Assembly (NCBI GenBank): GCA_022885665.1 | Contig: JAGQDJ010000625.1 | Span: forward strand, 1-64,000 | Origin: Triops longicaudatus | Taxonomy: Eukaryota > Arthropoda > Branchiopoda > Notostraca > Triopsidae | Reading direction: 5' to 3' | DNA length: 64,000 nucleotides | Shown: positions 63,601 through 64,000 of the stretch, one piece after another | Numbering within the stretch: the stretch's first letter is position 1 | Layout of the letters: the number at the start of each line of letters is the position of its first letter | The notes under the pieces: generated by a model | The model's database searches: none | The model's input: the letters and a program-made list of their open reading frames with translations, nothing else | What the model was told of the DNA's origin: nothing | Made by a program: the position numbers and the translations under genes

Positions 63601-64000
63601 TCCCAAGCCGACAGAAGTCTCCAAGTACTTTAGAATGAAAAGTTTTCCTACAAGCCAAACATAGCCGCTTAAGCCTTTCTCTTATCATGTCGAAAAAATA
63701 AAGATTTAAGTTTCCTGTGCAATACTGTGCGTATTGTTTAACAAACTCTTGGGAAGAGAACTTTTAAGATCGTGCTTGTCACACGCAGCAATTTCTGCGC
63801 AGAATAACGAATCGTTTCTCCTCTTCTTTGTCTTCGTTTTCCTATTGGCTGCGCTTCTCCGCTTTAAGACGAGATTTTTGTTCGTCTTTTTATGATTCGT
63901 GAATAAAAAAATTAAAGAAGAGCCAAGAAAAGAGTAAAAACACCCTGTTTTTGAATTCTATGTTAAATAATTTTTGAAAAAATACTTGTCGTGTCCATTT
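57623..64000 (+). other. Start of long Islet intron 3
   Basis: Begins with donor GTAAGT after the linker exon and runs at least 6.4 kb to the window edge. I looked for the homeodomain end (WFQNKR-type coding) on the plus strand and did not find it. It contains a perfect hairpin (61371-61400), GTACAGTACT (62583-62592) and GGGTGAA-type motifs at 59563, 61185 and 61622. An inverted CCAAT next to TGCGC occurs near 63845. Confidence 0.7.
61371..61400. repeat. Perfect hairpin, 13-bp stem, TTTT loop
   Basis: TACAGGAAAGAGT, then TTTT, then ACTCTTTCCTGTA, with no mismatch. It lies inside the long Islet intron. Confidence 0.95.

Noticed and set aside
57623..64000. Search for the Islet homeodomain exon
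   Set aside because: No WFQNKR-like coding found on the plus strand; the exon is presumed beyond the window.

Overview
The window is animal nuclear DNA. Multi-exon genes have GT-AG introns, some only about 50-60 bp long. The gene set (FBXL4, EXOC8, NAT10, an Islet LIM-homeobox gene) is metazoan, and the rough AT-richness plus absence of vertebrate repeat families suggests an invertebrate, probably a bilaterian. The species cannot be named from sequence alone. Two long homopolymer tracts carry single N bases, so assembly there is uncertain.

Left third (1-18.5 kb) is gene-dense. On the minus strand: the 5' exons of an FBXL4 homologue running off the left edge (471-1764), a complete 13-exon EXOC8/Exo84 (3710-6810), a six-exon single-pass membrane protein (7733-10479) and a complete 14-exon NAT10 (13428-18504). 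On the plus strand, between the last two, lies a secreted M28-family peptidase homologue (11203-13337), divergent from the membrane-protein gene and convergent with NAT10, whose stop codon is only 90 bp away. I rebuilt the exons by following reading phase across every junction. Two introns, in EXOC8 and in the membrane-protein gene, need GC-AG splicing. A hAT-type MITE sits between these two genes at 7001-7322.

The middle and right (18.5-64 kb) form a gene desert with one recognised gene, an Islet (ISL1/2-type) LIM-homeobox gene on the plus strand. Its tiny first coding exon (53965-53983) is followed by a 2.8 kb intron, a LIM1 exon, a LIM2 exon, and a last intron that runs past the right edge. 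No homeodomain exon is visible, so it should lie beyond 64 kb. About 35 kb upstream holds no recognisable protein gene. It carries two MITEs (Tc1/mariner-like at 28426-28992, hAT-like at 44887-45063), long A/T homopolymers, strong palindromes and recurrent short motifs. This layout fits a regulatory landscape around a developmental transcription factor, which is inference.

The recognised genes do not form one pathway: mitochondrial quality control (FBXL4), exocytosis (EXOC8), RNA acetylation (NAT10), extracellular peptidase-like activity (M28) and neuronal/endocrine fate (Islet). I found no CRISPR, virus or toxin gene, and no convincing tRNA or rRNA gene.
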